Assembly (NCBI GenBank): GCA_947484175.1
Contig: CANKOI010000047.1
Span: 1 to 32,860, forward strand
Direction of reading: 5' to 3'
DNA: 32,860 bases
Source of the DNA: Deltaproteobacteria bacterium
GTDB taxonomy: Bacteria > Myxococcota_A > UBA796 > SXON01
The position numbers and the translations under genes were made by a program. How positions within the stretch are numbered: the stretch's first letter is position 1; every line of letters begins with the position of its first letter. The notes below the pieces were generated by a model. The model was not told the DNA's origin. It worked only from the letters and a program-made list of their open reading frames with translations, and did no database searches. Of this stretch, positions 7,508-16,761 are shown piece after piece.

Positions 7508-9268
7508 ATGGGTGGCTTCCGAGGAATCGTCCGTGGTCTGGGAGACCTTGACGCGTCCGAAGAGCGGGCGCTCGGGGGGGGATTGCAGTTCCGCGCGGCG
7601 GGCGCGGGCATCGTGGCCCAGCCGCGGAGCACGCGAGCCGAAGACGACACCCTCATGGTCATGGTGTCGGGCCACTTCAACCGGGCGGGGAGCGCGGGGC
7701 AGTCCGCCGCCGACGTGATCCTCGAGGGGTGGCGGGCGAAGGGGGCGTCCGTGTTGGAGCGCGCGGACGGCGAGTGGCTCGTTCTGGTGTACGAAAAGTC
7801 ATCTGGGCGCCTCCACCTCGCGCGTGACCCGTTCGGCGTGCGGCACTGTTTCTGGTCGGCACGCGGCGAACGGCTCGCGTTCGCCACCACCCTCCGAGGG
7901 CTTCTGGAGCTTCCGGGGATAGGGCGCGAACTGGCCCGGGAGAACCTGGCGGAGTTCCTCTCGTTCCGTTACGTGCATGCTCCCCGCACGCTCCTCCGCG
8001 ACGTTCGCGCGATCCCGCCCGGCCACATGCTGGTCGCGGAGCCCGGAGGCGAGCCGCGTGTTGAGGCCTGGCACCGCCTGAAGTACGCGCCGCCGTACTG
8101 CCCGAACCCGCCCGACCCAGAAACCCTCGCCGAGATTGAGCGGCGCCTGTTCCGGTCGGTGGCGGCACGAGCCAGCGGACGTGACCGCGTGGGCATCTTC
8201 CTCAGCGGCGGGCTCGACTCGAGCGCGATTACCTGGCTCGCATCGCGATTGGGGCCCGTGGAGACCTTCACGGTGGGCGTGGAAGGCGCCGAAGACGATG
8301 AGGCGCCCTACGCGGGGAGGGTCGCCACGCTGCTCCGCACCCGGCATCACCTCGTCAGGGTCTCGCCCGATCAGATGATCGGCGCGGTGGACGGCGTGGT
8401 GGCAGCAACCGATGGCCCGGTCACCGATCCGGCCGCCATCCCACAGTACCTCCTCGGGGTGGAGGCGCGGCAGTCTGTGGATGTCGTATTGTGCGGCGAC
8501 GGCGGCGACGAGCTGTTTGGCGGGAGGATGGTCGGGGTTCTGGCCAGCCAGTTCCGGCTCTCCACCCTGATTCGCCGCCTTCCGGGCCCCGGGCGACGCG
8601 TTGCCAGCTACGCCTTCGGCGACAGCAGGCCCGAGCTCGGCAACGGAGGCACTCCGTTTGGCCTCGCCCGCGCCGTGGGTGGGGTCGTGGCCTTCGGCGC
8701 GGAAGGTCGCGCCGCGCTCATGCGCGACCCTGGGTGGGTGCGCCCGGGCATCCGTCGCCGATGCCTCGAGCCGTTCTACCGTGAGGTGGTGAGCGACCCG
8801 ATCAACGAAATCCTCCACGCCTACCTCCGAGGCCGGATGCCCGAGGATGCGCTGGCCCGTACCGGAGCCGTGGCGTTGCATGCCGACCTGGGCCTGCGCT
8901 GTCCGTTCCTCGACACGGATCTGGCGAGCTACTGCGCCTCGTTGCCCGGCCCCTGGAAGGTGCGCCCCGGCCTGACCGGAAGCACCACGAAGTGGGCGCT
9001 CCGCGAGCTGCTGCAGCCGGTCCTCCCCCGTTCGCTGGTGGGCCGCCCCAAGCGGGTGCTTCCCGGCCCGTGGCGGCGTTGGTTCGAGGGCCCGCTGGCC
9101 CCCTTTCTGGCTGAGCGGGTGCGCCGACTGGAAGAGGACCCGCTGCGGCTGTTCCTACCCGGCGCGGTGCGGGCGCTGGTCCCCGCCCTCGGCCAGCCGG
9201 GCGTGGCGGAGCGGCTGTGGACGCTCATCTTCCTTGATGCCTGGATTCGGGAGGTGGGGGCGGAATAG
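7508..9268 (+). CDS. Asparagine synthetase-like ATP-dependent amidotransferase lacking the Cys2 nucleophile
   Basis: 586 aa with the two-domain AsnB layout. An N-terminal Ntn/class II glutamine amidotransferase-like domain (about 1-180) includes LERADGEWLVLVYE and LHLARDPFGVRHCFW. A C-terminal synthetase domain follows, with PP-loop SGGLDSS at 233-239 and CGDGGDELFGG at 329-339. The family begins MCGI.GI with Cys2 as the glutaminase nucleophile. Here the aligned start is MGGFRGIV, so Cys is replaced by Gly, and the NGE.YN substrate loop is also degenerate (SGHFNR). The ATP-pyrophosphatase centre is intact, so the enzyme may use free ammonia or another amine, or catalyse an amide-forming reaction like beta-lactam synthetase or lasso-peptide cyclases. 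No clear Shine-Dalgarno precedes ATG 7508. A DNA methyltransferase follows after 8 nt, suggesting co-transcription. Substrate unknown. Confidence 0.85.
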   Translation: MGGFRGIVRGLGDLDASEERALGGGLQFRAAGAGIVAQPRSTRAEDDTLMVMVSGHFNRAGSAGQSAADVILEGWRAKGASVLERADGEWLVLVYEKSSGRLHLARDPFGVRHCFWSARGERLAFATTLRGLLELPGIGRELARENLAEFLSFRYVHAPRTLLRDVRAIPPGHMLVAEPGGEPRVEAWHRLKYAPPYCPNPPDPETLAEIERRLFRSVAARASGRDRVGIFLSGGLDSSAITWLASRLGPVETFTVGVEGAEDDEAPYAGRVATLLRTRHHLVRVSPDQMIGAVDGVVAATDGPVTDPAAIPQYLLGVEARQSVDVVLCGDGGDELFGGRMVGVLASQFRLSTLIRRLPGPGRRVASYAFGDSRPELGNGGTPFGLARAVGGVVAFGAEGRAALMRDPGWVRPGIRRRCLEPFYREVVSDPINEILHAYLRGRMPEDALARTGAVALHADLGLRCPFLDTDLASYCASLPGPWKVRPGLTGSTTKWALRELLQPVLPRSLVGRPKRVLPGPWRRWFEGPLAPFLAERVRRLEEDPLRLFLPGAVRALVPALGQPGVAERLWTLIFLDAWIREVGAE

Positions 9269-9276
9269 GCGGTGAA

Positions 9277-10314
9277 GTGGTAAAGTACCTCGGCAGCAAG
9301 CGGCTCCTGGTGCCGGCGATCGTAGAGACGATTCGTAATCTGGACGATGTTCGCACGGTCGTCGACCTGTTCTCCGGCACCGCTCGAGTGGGCCACGCGC
9401 TCAAAGGCGCCGGCTTCCAGGTCTTCGCCAACGACCACAACGCCTACGCCGCCACCTTGGCCCGGTGCTACGTGCAAGCCGACGCAGAGAGCGTGCTGGC
9501 CGACGCCGCGTCGCTCGTGACCGAACTGAACCGGCTGCCCGGCTCACCCGGCTACTTCACGGACACGTTCTGCGTGAAGAGCCGGTACTTTCAGCCCCGC
9601 AACGGCGCGAGGGTGGATGCGATCCGCCAGGCGCTCGCCGAGAAAGCGCTCCCTCCGGAGTTGGAAGCCGTGATGCTGGTCTCCTTGATGGAGGCGGCCG
9701 ACCGGGTGGACTCCACTGCCGGCGTGCAAATGGCGTACCTCAAGCAGTGGGCCCCCCGCGCGCACAACGACCTCCAGTTGCGTGTCCCGGCGCTCCAACC
9801 CCGAGCCGCACACGGGAAAGGCCACGCCTACGAGTTGGACGCCCTCGGGGCCGCCACCGCGCTGGAAGCCGACATGTTCTACCTCGACCCACCGTACAAC
9901 CAACATAAGTACCTAGGAAACTACCACATTTGGGAGTCGCTCGTTCGATGGGACAAGCCGGAGACGTACGGGGTGGCCTGCAAGCGGGTGGACTGCCGAG
10001 CGCGCGGCAGTGTGTTCAACTCCCGCCGGCAGATTCTCGACGCGATGCGGACGGTCGTGACCGCGGCCCGAGCGAACTACCTCCTCGTATCGTTCAGCAA
10101 CGAGGGGTACATCGCCCGCGAGGAGATGGAGGCGCTGCTCGGGGAGCGAGGCCACGTCACCGTCATCGAGCACGACTTCAAGCGGTACGTGGGCGCGCAG
10201 ATCGGCATCTACAGCCCGGCGGGCGAAAAGGTCGGAAAGGTGAGCCACCTCCGCAACAAGGAGTACTTGTTCCTCGTGCGGGTGACGGCGGCGCCTACTT
10301 ATGCCGGAACGTGA
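9277..10314 (+). CDS. D12-class N6-adenine DNA methyltransferase
   Basis: 345 aa from GTG 9277, 8 nt after the preceding stop. The start VKYLGSKRLL is typical of the family. SAM-binding motif I is DLFSGTARVG at 30-39, and the catalytic motif IV is DPPY at 204-207, followed by NQHKYLGNYHIW and the conserved VACKR stretch. The order motif I then DPPY is that of alpha-type/D12 (MboI-, FokI-like) adenine methyltransferases. No restriction endonuclease gene is visible nearby, so it may be a solitary methylase or tied to the upstream amidotransferase-like gene. The recognition sequence cannot be deduced. Its last 20 bp overlap the 3' end of the convergent infA gene. Confidence 0.9.
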   Translation: MVKYLGSKRLLVPAIVETIRNLDDVRTVVDLFSGTARVGHALKGAGFQVFANDHNAYAATLARCYVQADAESVLADAASLVTELNRLPGSPGYFTDTFCVKSRYFQPRNGARVDAIRQALAEKALPPELEAVMLVSLMEAADRVDSTAGVQMAYLKQWAPRAHNDLQLRVPALQPRAAHGKGHAYELDALGAATALEADMFYLDPPYNQHKYLGNYHIWESLVRWDKPETYGVACKRVDCRARGSVFNSRRQILDAMRTVVTAARANYLLVSFSNEGYIAREEMEALLGERGHVTVIEHDFKRYVGAQIGIYSPAGEKVGKVSHLRNKEYLFLVRVTAAPTYAGT

Positions 10315-10513
10315 TCCGCCCCTTGCTCAGGTCGTAGGGGCTAACGGCCACCGTCACCCGATCGCCGAGCACAACGCGAATGCGGAAGCGCCGCAGCTTG
10401 CCCGCGAGGTGCGCGTGCACCGCGGTTCCGGCTTCGGTTTCCACCAGGAAGGCCCCACCCGGGAAAACTTCCTTGATCACGCCGTCAATCTCGATCAGAT
10501 CGTCACTCGCCAA
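10295..10513 (-). CDS. infA: Translation initiation factor IF-1
   Basis: From TTG 10513 the product is 72 aa, the usual length of IF-1. It begins MASDDLIEIDGVIKEV and ends SPYDLSKGRITFRHK, the S1-like OB fold of IF-1 with the conserved PYDLSKGRI C-terminus. A longer open frame (to 10624) adds about 37 unrelated residues. A GAGG Shine-Dalgarno about 5 nt upstream supports the TTG. Known role: binds the 30S A site during initiation. It sits 147 nt downstream of purA in the same orientation rather than in a ribosomal-protein cluster. Its 3' end overlaps the convergent methyltransferase gene by 20 bp. Confidence 0.93.
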   Translation of the reverse strand: MASDDLIEIDGVIKEVFPGGAFLVETEAGTAVHAHLAGKLRRFRIRVVLGDRVTVAVSPYDLSKGRITFRHK

Positions 10514-10584
10514 GCTGGCCTCAGGGGTCGGCTGGCGGGCTAACTCGCGGCGGGACCCGAGACAACACTGGAGGGTGGGGCCCG

Positions 10585-10637
10585 GCGAATCGCGAAGTCC
10601 CGGCAACGTGGGTTCGATGGGCAACGCCGCGATTCGC
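10585..10637. repeat. 10-bp perfect inverted repeat in the purA-infA gap
   Basis: GCGAATCGCG at 10585-10594 is exactly complementary to CGCGATTCGC at 10628-10637, with 33 nt between. It lies between the purA stop and the infA start. There is no T-tract, so it is not a standard terminator. It may be an RNA structure in the infA leader or chance in GC-rich DNA. The rest of the 147-nt gap shows nothing recognisable. Confidence 0.3.
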
Positions 10638-10660
10638 AGCGCCGCCGCCGAAGCCGTTCC

Positions 10661-11950
<1,290 letters not shown>

Positions 11951-11999
11951 CTAACAAGGATTGCCCCGCGGCGTCGGGTTGAAGCGCTAGGCGAGCCGT

Positions 12000-13520
12000 T
12001 CAGTTGGCCGCAGCCGCCTTCCCCGCGCGCAGCCCCGCCCACCACGCGGAGGTGATCGAACCGTTCAGCCCGTAGCCGATGGCGGGGGTGCCGAGGAAGC
12101 CACACACCTCGCCTGCTGCGTAGAGTCCGGGAATGCGCTCGCCGGCGGAGTCGGTAACGGCGCCCGTGGCGTCGGTGGCCACGCCTCCGAAACTCTTGGC
12201 GCGGCCCAGCACGAGCGGGAGTGCGTGGAAGGGGGCGTCGGCGAGCGGGGCGAACCACGGCTCGGGCTTGCCGAACTGGGTGTCGGTGCCGGCCGCGGCG
12301 TCGTCGTTGTATCGGGCAAGCGACTCCGTGAGCCCCGAACCGCTGATCCCCAAGGCCTCGCCGAGGGCAGCCCCGTCGATCCCTTCCGCAACACCGACCA
12401 GCGCCGCGTATTCGGGGCCTAGCAGCTCCAGCTCGTCCGGGGCGTCGGTGTAGTTGTACCCACGCCCCTGAATGCGGGTGGACGCCCACAGGTCGTCATC
12501 GAAAACGGCGTAGAAGGGACCTTCGGTAAGGAATCGGCGCCCCATGGAAACCGAGCCGAAGAGGCGCTCGTCTGCCACCCGCCGACCCTCGGCATCCACG
12601 ATGAGCGAGGTCTCCAACCCCGCCACCACCATCACCTCGGGTTGCCCCAGCCGCGCGTCGGCGATGGCGTGGCTGTACAGGCCTAGGTGGTCCATGTTTT
12701 GCGTTGTTGCGCCGGCCGTTGCCGCCAGAGTGATGCCGTTCCCGTCCATCCCCGGAAAGGCCTCGTACCACACCGGCTCGGCTGCGAGCTCGGGAAGAGC
12801 GGTCACGACCATCGCATCGTTTCGAGCGAAGCCCCCCGTGGCGAGCACCGTCGCCCCAGCGTGGATCCACGCCTCCGCCCCGTCCTTGTCCGTCACCCAC
12901 ACCCCCGCGACGCGCGCCCCCTGCAGGACAAGACCGGTCGCCGTGGTCTCCAACTGGATCACGTCGGTCATCAGGCTGGCCACCTGCAGCGGCGCAGGGC
13001 TGACACCTGGTTCCAGCATGAGCACACGCGGAACCGTGCCGGTGTCGGCCGGGATGCTGTCGCCGAGATGGAAGCTGATTCCGAGAGACTCCAGCCACGC
13101 GATCACCCCCGCCGAGCCGTTCACGAAGTCGATGACCGAGGGGTCGGCGGCGTCGCCTTCCGTAAAGCTGGCCCATTCGGCTAGGGCGGCCTCGGGGCTG
13201 TCGATGATGCCTGCCGCCTCCTGCGCCGGCGTTCCAGCGGCCCAATAGTTGCCCGCGTTGTTGCTCGCGCCGCCCGCCAGGGCGTCTCGTTCGATGACCA
13301 GTACGGTGGCGCCGGCCTCGCGCGCCGCCCAAGCCGCGCCGAGCCCGCCGGCACCGCTCCCCACGACGAGCACATCCACCTCCGCGAGCGGCGCGCTGTC
13401 GGGCAGATCGCCCTCTGCCGAGTCGCCGGTGGGGGGGGCTCGGCCCGAGCCGGAGTGGCCAGCGTCACAGGCCAGAGTGAGCACAAGCGGGAGCATTGCC
13501 GCCACGTATCGTGATTTCAC
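12000..13520 (-). CDS. Exported FAD-dependent oxidoreductase (FAD_binding_2 / fumarate reductase-like)
   Basis: 506 aa from GTG 13520; ATG 13496 is an alternative 8 codons later. The N-terminus (KSRYVAAMLPLVLTLAC) looks like a lipoprotein signal ending in Cys, followed by a Ser/Gly/Pro/Asp-rich linker. The lipobox (TLAC) is imperfect. The FAD Rossmann motif is VDVLVVGSGAGGLGAAWAA with ERD at the strand end. NNAGNYW and the C-terminal GLYAAGEVCG and GYGLNGSITSAWWAG place it in the FAD_binding_2 family (fumarate reductase flavoprotein, KstD, urocanate reductase). The electron acceptor or donor is not identifiable. Export of a flavoprotein without a twin-arginine signal is unusual and suggests extracytoplasmic flavin loading. 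It is divergent from the arylsulfotransferase-like gene. Confidence 0.82.
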   Translation of the reverse strand: MKSRYVAAMLPLVLTLACDAGHSGSGRAPPTGDSAEGDLPDSAPLAEVDVLVVGSGAGGLGAAWAAREAGATVLVIERDALAGGASNNAGNYWAAGTPAQEAAGIIDSPEAALAEWASFTEGDAADPSVIDFVNGSAGVIAWLESLGISFHLGDSIPADTGTVPRVLMLEPGVSPAPLQVASLMTDVIQLETTATGLVLQGARVAGVWVTDKDGAEAWIHAGATVLATGGFARNDAMVVTALPELAAEPVWYEAFPGMDGNGITLAATAGATTQNMDHLGLYSHAIADARLGQPEVMVVAGLETSLIVDAEGRRVADERLFGSVSMGRRFLTEGPFYAVFDDDLWASTRIQGRGYNYTDAPDELELLGPEYAALVGVAEGIDGAALGEALGISGSGLTESLARYNDDAAAGTDTQFGKPEPWFAPLADAPFHALPLVLGRAKSFGGVATDATGAVTDSAGERIPGLYAAGEVCGFLGTPAIGYGLNGSITSAWWAGLRAGKAAAAN

Positions 13521-13609
13521 AGACCCGGGACAACCGCCTCCGCGCACGATTCGAAGCACGAAACCCACCATGGCCGCCATCGCACCGCCAGCCGGCGATA
13601 CAATGGCTC

Positions 13610-14953
13610 ATGCGGCACCCGATCGTCCTCCTCTCCGTACTCAGCGCTTGTCAGGAGACTCCCGACTCCGAGGACTACCCCGGCGCGTTTTCGCTCACGC
13701 CGAGCGAGGAGGTGGAGAGCTACGTGACTGCTTCATGGAAAGCACCCGGTGCCGAATCAGCGCACCTCGAGTTCTCCGTCGACGGGCAGACGCAACTGGT
13801 GACGGATCCGGTGGACGGCGAAGTGGGCAGCGACCTCCCCGTGCTCGGCTTGTGGTTCAACGAAACCTTCGACGTTGAGCTGGTGGATCAGGACGACACC
13901 GTGTTGGCGGTAGGCACTCACACGATCGGCGCCGGTCCCGCCACCCTCTCCGGGTTCGGGATCGAAGGGCGCCCCACGTGGGATCGGTACGTGATCTCCG
14001 CTCTCCTCACTTCCGACCCCTCGAGCGTGGTGATGTTCAGTCCCTCGGGCCAGCCCTGCTGGTTTTGGGAGCTCGATGGGCCCGCGTTCATCGTCCGCGC
14101 CACTCCGCGCCGTGACGGCATGGGCATCTGGGCCCTGCTGATGCCCTTCACGCCGGCGGGCGAAGCTGGCCGGCTGCTCTCCGTGGATTGGGATGGAACC
14201 GTGTCCAGCGACCTGACCCCCTACGGCCATGCAGGCGAGGGCGTGACGCACGACTTCATCGAGATGGAAGACGGCAGCATCATCCTCATCGGCTACGACA
14301 CCCGCGCGGTCGGCGGGGTGGACTACACGGGAGACACCCTCTACCGGCGCCATGCCGACGGCACGGAGGAGCCCATCTGGTCCTTCTGGGACCTGTACAC
14401 CCCCACCGCAGATGGCGTCGACCCTGAGGATTGGACCCACGCCAACGCGCTGCGCTGGAACGAAGATCGCGGGACCGTGTGGGTGAGCTCGCGCGGCCAG
14501 AACAGCCTCGTTGAGGTGAATCCCACCGACGGCGTAGCCCTCACGGTGATGGGCGGCAGCACGCCCAACGTGGAGATGGCTGAAGGTGCCGTCACGCCCC
14601 ACGGGCAGCATCACATCGATTTCCGGGGCAATCGCCTCCTCGTACATGACAACCGTGACGTGGAACAGGGCAGCCGGGTGGTGGCCTACGACCTGGAGTT
14701 CGGCGAGGTCACCGTAGCCCGCTCCGTCTGGGAGTACGTGCCTGCGCCAACCGTTTACGACTTCGTGCTCGGCGACGCCGCCTTCGTCGACGACGAAAAC
14801 CTGATGGTCACATGGTCTACGGCCGGCCGCTTGGAGCAGCGGTCCTTCGCCGGGGAGTCACCGTGGTCGGCGTCGCTGCTTCTCGGCGCGGTGTACGGCT
14901 ACTCTGAACTGGTGATCTCACTCCCGGGCACCACGTTCGTCGGGAACCGCTAA
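13610..14953 (+). CDS. Arylsulfotransferase (ASST)-like lipoprotein
   Basis: 447 aa from ATG 13610 (MRHPIVLLSVLSACQET). The lipobox LSAC predicts a lipoprotein with Cys14 as the anchor. The upstream in-frame extension to 13496 is basic and antisense to the divergent gene, so it is rejected. A fibronectin-like region (about 20-110) precedes a beta-propeller-like body. The latter contains HDFIEMEDGSIILIGYDTR, then DWTHANALRWNEDRGTVWVS and SSRGQNSLVEVN, which match the ASST core in which repeated 'x-x-H-A-N ... S-S-R' blades surround the active site, and later TPHGQHHIDF and LLVHDNRD. Family members transfer sulfate between phenolic compounds, but many ASST-like proteins in environmental bacteria are uncharacterised. 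Activity is inferred only at family level. Confidence 0.72.
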   Translation: MRHPIVLLSVLSACQETPDSEDYPGAFSLTPSEEVESYVTASWKAPGAESAHLEFSVDGQTQLVTDPVDGEVGSDLPVLGLWFNETFDVELVDQDDTVLAVGTHTIGAGPATLSGFGIEGRPTWDRYVISALLTSDPSSVVMFSPSGQPCWFWELDGPAFIVRATPRRDGMGIWALLMPFTPAGEAGRLLSVDWDGTVSSDLTPYGHAGEGVTHDFIEMEDGSIILIGYDTRAVGGVDYTGDTLYRRHADGTEEPIWSFWDLYTPTADGVDPEDWTHANALRWNEDRGTVWVSSRGQNSLVEVNPTDGVALTVMGGSTPNVEMAEGAVTPHGQHHIDFRGNRLLVHDNRDVEQGSRVVAYDLEFGEVTVARSVWEYVPAPTVYDFVLGDAAFVDDENLMVTWSTAGRLEQRSFAGESPWSASLLLGAVYGYSELVISLPGTTFVGNR

Positions 14954-14962
14954 GATGAACCC

Positions 14963-15646
14963 ATGACTCGACCGTACCTCGCCCTCGCCTTCCTCGTCGC
15001 GTGCGGCGCCCCCGTGGCGGAAGGCCCCGCCGACACCGGCAAGCCCCCCGACACCGGGAGCGGAGACACCAGCGATACCGCGGCCGACGATTCGGGCGCG
15101 GAGACCGGCGGAGAGACAGGGGAAACCGGCGCCGACTCCGGCAAAGACACCGCCGACACTGGCAAAGACACCGGGAAGGACACTGCCGACAGCGGCAAGG
15201 ATACCGCGGACACAGGAAAAGACACGGCCGACAGCGGCAAGGACACGGCCGACACCGCCGACACGGGCGGGAGCACGACCTGCACCGACGTGGACCTGCT
15301 GCTCACGGCCGAGGTGCGGGACTCTGCGGGAGTGGCCGGCACCAGCTTCGGTCCGCGCGACTCGCTCAGCATGGTGGCGGTGCTCAGCAACCCCTGCGCG
15401 GCCGACATCACCGTGACGACCTCCTCCAACTGCCTCTTCACAGGTTGGAGCGTCGAGGACAGCCGCGGCACGGCGAGCGGCGTGGCCGTGGCATGTCGCC
15501 CGGTGATCACGACGTGGACGGTAGCGGCCGGGGGCTCGCTCGAAGAGTCCCAAAGCTGGGGGACCCTGCGGGTAGACGGCTACGTTCTCACCGTTACTGC
15601 CGATGTTCCCGCGTCGTCGGCGGCCATCAAGTTCAGCGTGATCTAG
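14963..15646 (+). CDS. Lipoprotein with Asp/Thr/Gly/Lys repeat linker and C-terminal beta domain
   Basis: 227 aa. The signal peptide MTRPYLALAFLVAC has a good lipobox (LVAC, Cys14). Residues 24-102 are a low-complexity, acidic linker with repeats of the type DSGKDTADTGKD. Residues about 106-227 form an all-beta domain with four cysteines (C107, and those near NPCAAD, SNCLF, VACRP). Its pattern (LLLTAEVRD, SMVAVLSNPC, WSVEDSRGT, WTVAAGGSLEESQSW) resembles BsuPI-like/intracellular protease-inhibitor Ig folds. The layout is common among surface lipoproteins of Myxococcota. It starts 9 nt after the ASST-like gene, so the two are probably co-transcribed. Function unknown. Confidence 0.75.
   Translation: MTRPYLALAFLVACGAPVAEGPADTGKPPDTGSGDTSDTAADDSGAETGGETGETGADSGKDTADTGKDTGKDTADSGKDTADTGKDTADSGKDTADTADTGGSTTCTDVDLLLTAEVRDSAGVAGTSFGPRDSLSMVAVLSNPCAADITVTTSSNCLFTGWSVEDSRGTASGVAVACRPVITTWTVAAGGSLEESQSWGTLRVDGYVLTVTADVPASSAAIKFSVI
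15134..15256 (+). repeat. Tandem repeat encoding DSGKDTADTGKD-type units
   Basis: Imperfect short tandem repeats within the lipoprotein gene, in frame and dominated by codons for Asp, Thr, Gly, Lys, Ala and Ser. They form a flexible acidic spacer between the lipid anchor and the folded domain. Synonymous differences between copies suggest the array is not very recent. Confidence 0.7.
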
Positions 15647-15658
15647 CACCCGCGGGAT

Positions 15659-15919
15659 CTAGAAAAACAGGCGGGGCCACTCCGCGTACAGCAGCTCGCG
15701 CGCCTCTGGGCGAAGTCGTTCGGCCTGATCGGTGAGCCACAGCGCGCAGGCCCGACGCGCCTCGCTCAGATCCACCTGCACCCGCGGAGCGGCGCTACTC
15801 ATCAGGGATGACGTGATCGCATCCACCGCCGCGTCGTCGAGATGACCCAGCTCGCGCAGGAGCTCGAGGAAGTCGCTCGCTTCGGGGGTGATGTCGACGT
15901 GCTGGTAGGCCGCTGCCAT
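15659..15919 (-). CDS. Short Smg/DUF494-like protein downstream of dprA
   Basis: 86 aa from ATG 15919 (MAAAYQHVDITPEASDFLEL). The frame extends further upstream, but that part overlaps dprA. The pattern ITPEASDFLELLRELGHLD, then VDLSEARRACALWL, matches the C-terminal half of Smg/DUF494 proteins, which usually have about 150 residues and lie between dprA and topA. So this is a short or truncated member. Location 13 nt after the dprA stop supports the call. topA is not downstream; a convergent lipoprotein gene ends 12 bp away. Smg function is poorly known. Similarity is recognised by eye and moderate. Confidence 0.6.
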   Translation of the reverse strand: MAAAYQHVDITPEASDFLELLRELGHLDDAAVDAITSSLMSSAAPRVQVDLSEARRACALWLTDQAERLRPEARELLYAEWPRLFF

Positions 15920-15932
15920 CCGGAGGCATATC

Positions 15933-16724
15933 TCACCGCACCGCGGCCAGTAGGACCGAGCCCACCCCACGGTACACTTCCGCGCCCTCCTCGATGAGGT
16001 CGAGACAGCCGGCAAAGCTCTCACAATCGGGCAACCCCGGCACCGCCAAGACCCGCCGCCCATACTCCGCCGCGTTGTGCGCGGTGATCTTGGCCCCCGA
16101 GCGATGGCCAGCCTCCATCACGACCGTGGTGCAGGCCAAGCCGGCGATGATCCGGTTGCGCCGCGGAAAGGTCCAGGCGGCCGCCGGCTGGGCCGGTGGG
16201 TACTCGCTGAGAACAAGACCACCCTCGGCAAGCACCCGCTCGCGGAGACGGGCCTGCCAGCCGGCCATCGGGGAGTCCAGCCCTTGCCCGAGCACCGCGA
16301 TCGTGCGACCGGCCGCCGCAATATGCCCCTCGGCGTCGATCCCCGCGGCGAGCCCCGACACCACGACACCGCCCGCTTGGACGACCGCTCGTGCCAGCTC
16401 CCGCGCGAGACGCCGCCCGGTGGCCGTGCAGCGCCTCGTGCCCACAATGGCCACAGCTGGCGCCGCCAACAGCCCGAGGTTGCCCTCGTATGCCAGCGCC
16501 ACCGGCGCACCCGGAAGCCCCCGGAGAGGGACTGGCCACTCCGGAGCGTCGGCTCGGAGCCAGCACCCCGACCAAGCGCCCACGGCCTCTACGCGTGCAC
16601 GCAGGAGGGCGGACAGCGCGGCCATGGCAGGATCAGCGCCGGAAGCGAGCAGCTCCGCGACCTCGGCAGGAAGCAGCGGCGCGTGACGTACCAAACCCGC
16701 CCAGGGCCGAGGAAGACCAGACAT
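15933..16724 (-). CDS. dprA: DNA processing protein DprA (short form)
   Basis: 263 aa with the Rossmann-like DprA core: VAIVGTRRCTATGRRLAREL, VVSGLAAGIDAEGH, then FPRRNRIIAGL and SGAKITAHNAAEYGR. Residues 1-85 are a short N-terminal region. The C-terminal winged-helix domain of many DprA proteins is absent, since the protein ends just after the LDLIEEGAEVY part. Known role: binds incoming single-stranded DNA and loads RecA during natural transformation. The ATG at 16724 has no Shine-Dalgarno and lies directly downstream of a promoter-like sequence. It is in the common order LysM protein - dprA - smg. Confidence 0.92.
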   Translation of the reverse strand: MSGLPRPWAGLVRHAPLLPAEVAELLASGADPAMAALSALLRARVEAVGAWSGCWLRADAPEWPVPLRGLPGAPVALAYEGNLGLLAAPAVAIVGTRRCTATGRRLARELARAVVQAGGVVVSGLAAGIDAEGHIAAAGRTIAVLGQGLDSPMAGWQARLRERVLAEGGLVLSEYPPAQPAAAWTFPRRNRIIAGLACTTVVMEAGHRSGAKITAHNAAEYGRRVLAVPGLPDCESFAGCLDLIEEGAEVYRGVGSVLLAAVR

Positions 16725-16758
16725 GCGTGCACTGTATGCACGCCTGTTCAGGTGTCAA
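16725..16758 (-). promoter_or_regulatory. Candidate leaderless promoter with hairpin ahead of dprA
   Basis: On the minus strand TTGACA (16753-16758) is followed after 16 nt by TACAGT (16731-16736), and the dprA ATG begins 6 nt further (16724). Transcription would therefore start at or next to the A of ATG, giving a leaderless mRNA, in agreement with the lack of a Shine-Dalgarno. GCGTGCA-N5-TGCACGC (16725-16743) is a perfect inverted repeat overlapping the -10 and could be an operator. No experimental support. Confidence 0.45.
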
Positions 16759-16761
16759 CCG

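Noticed and set aside
10601..10640. tRNA-like TTCGA T-loop sequence
   Set aside because: No matching acceptor, D or anticodon stems can be drawn around it.
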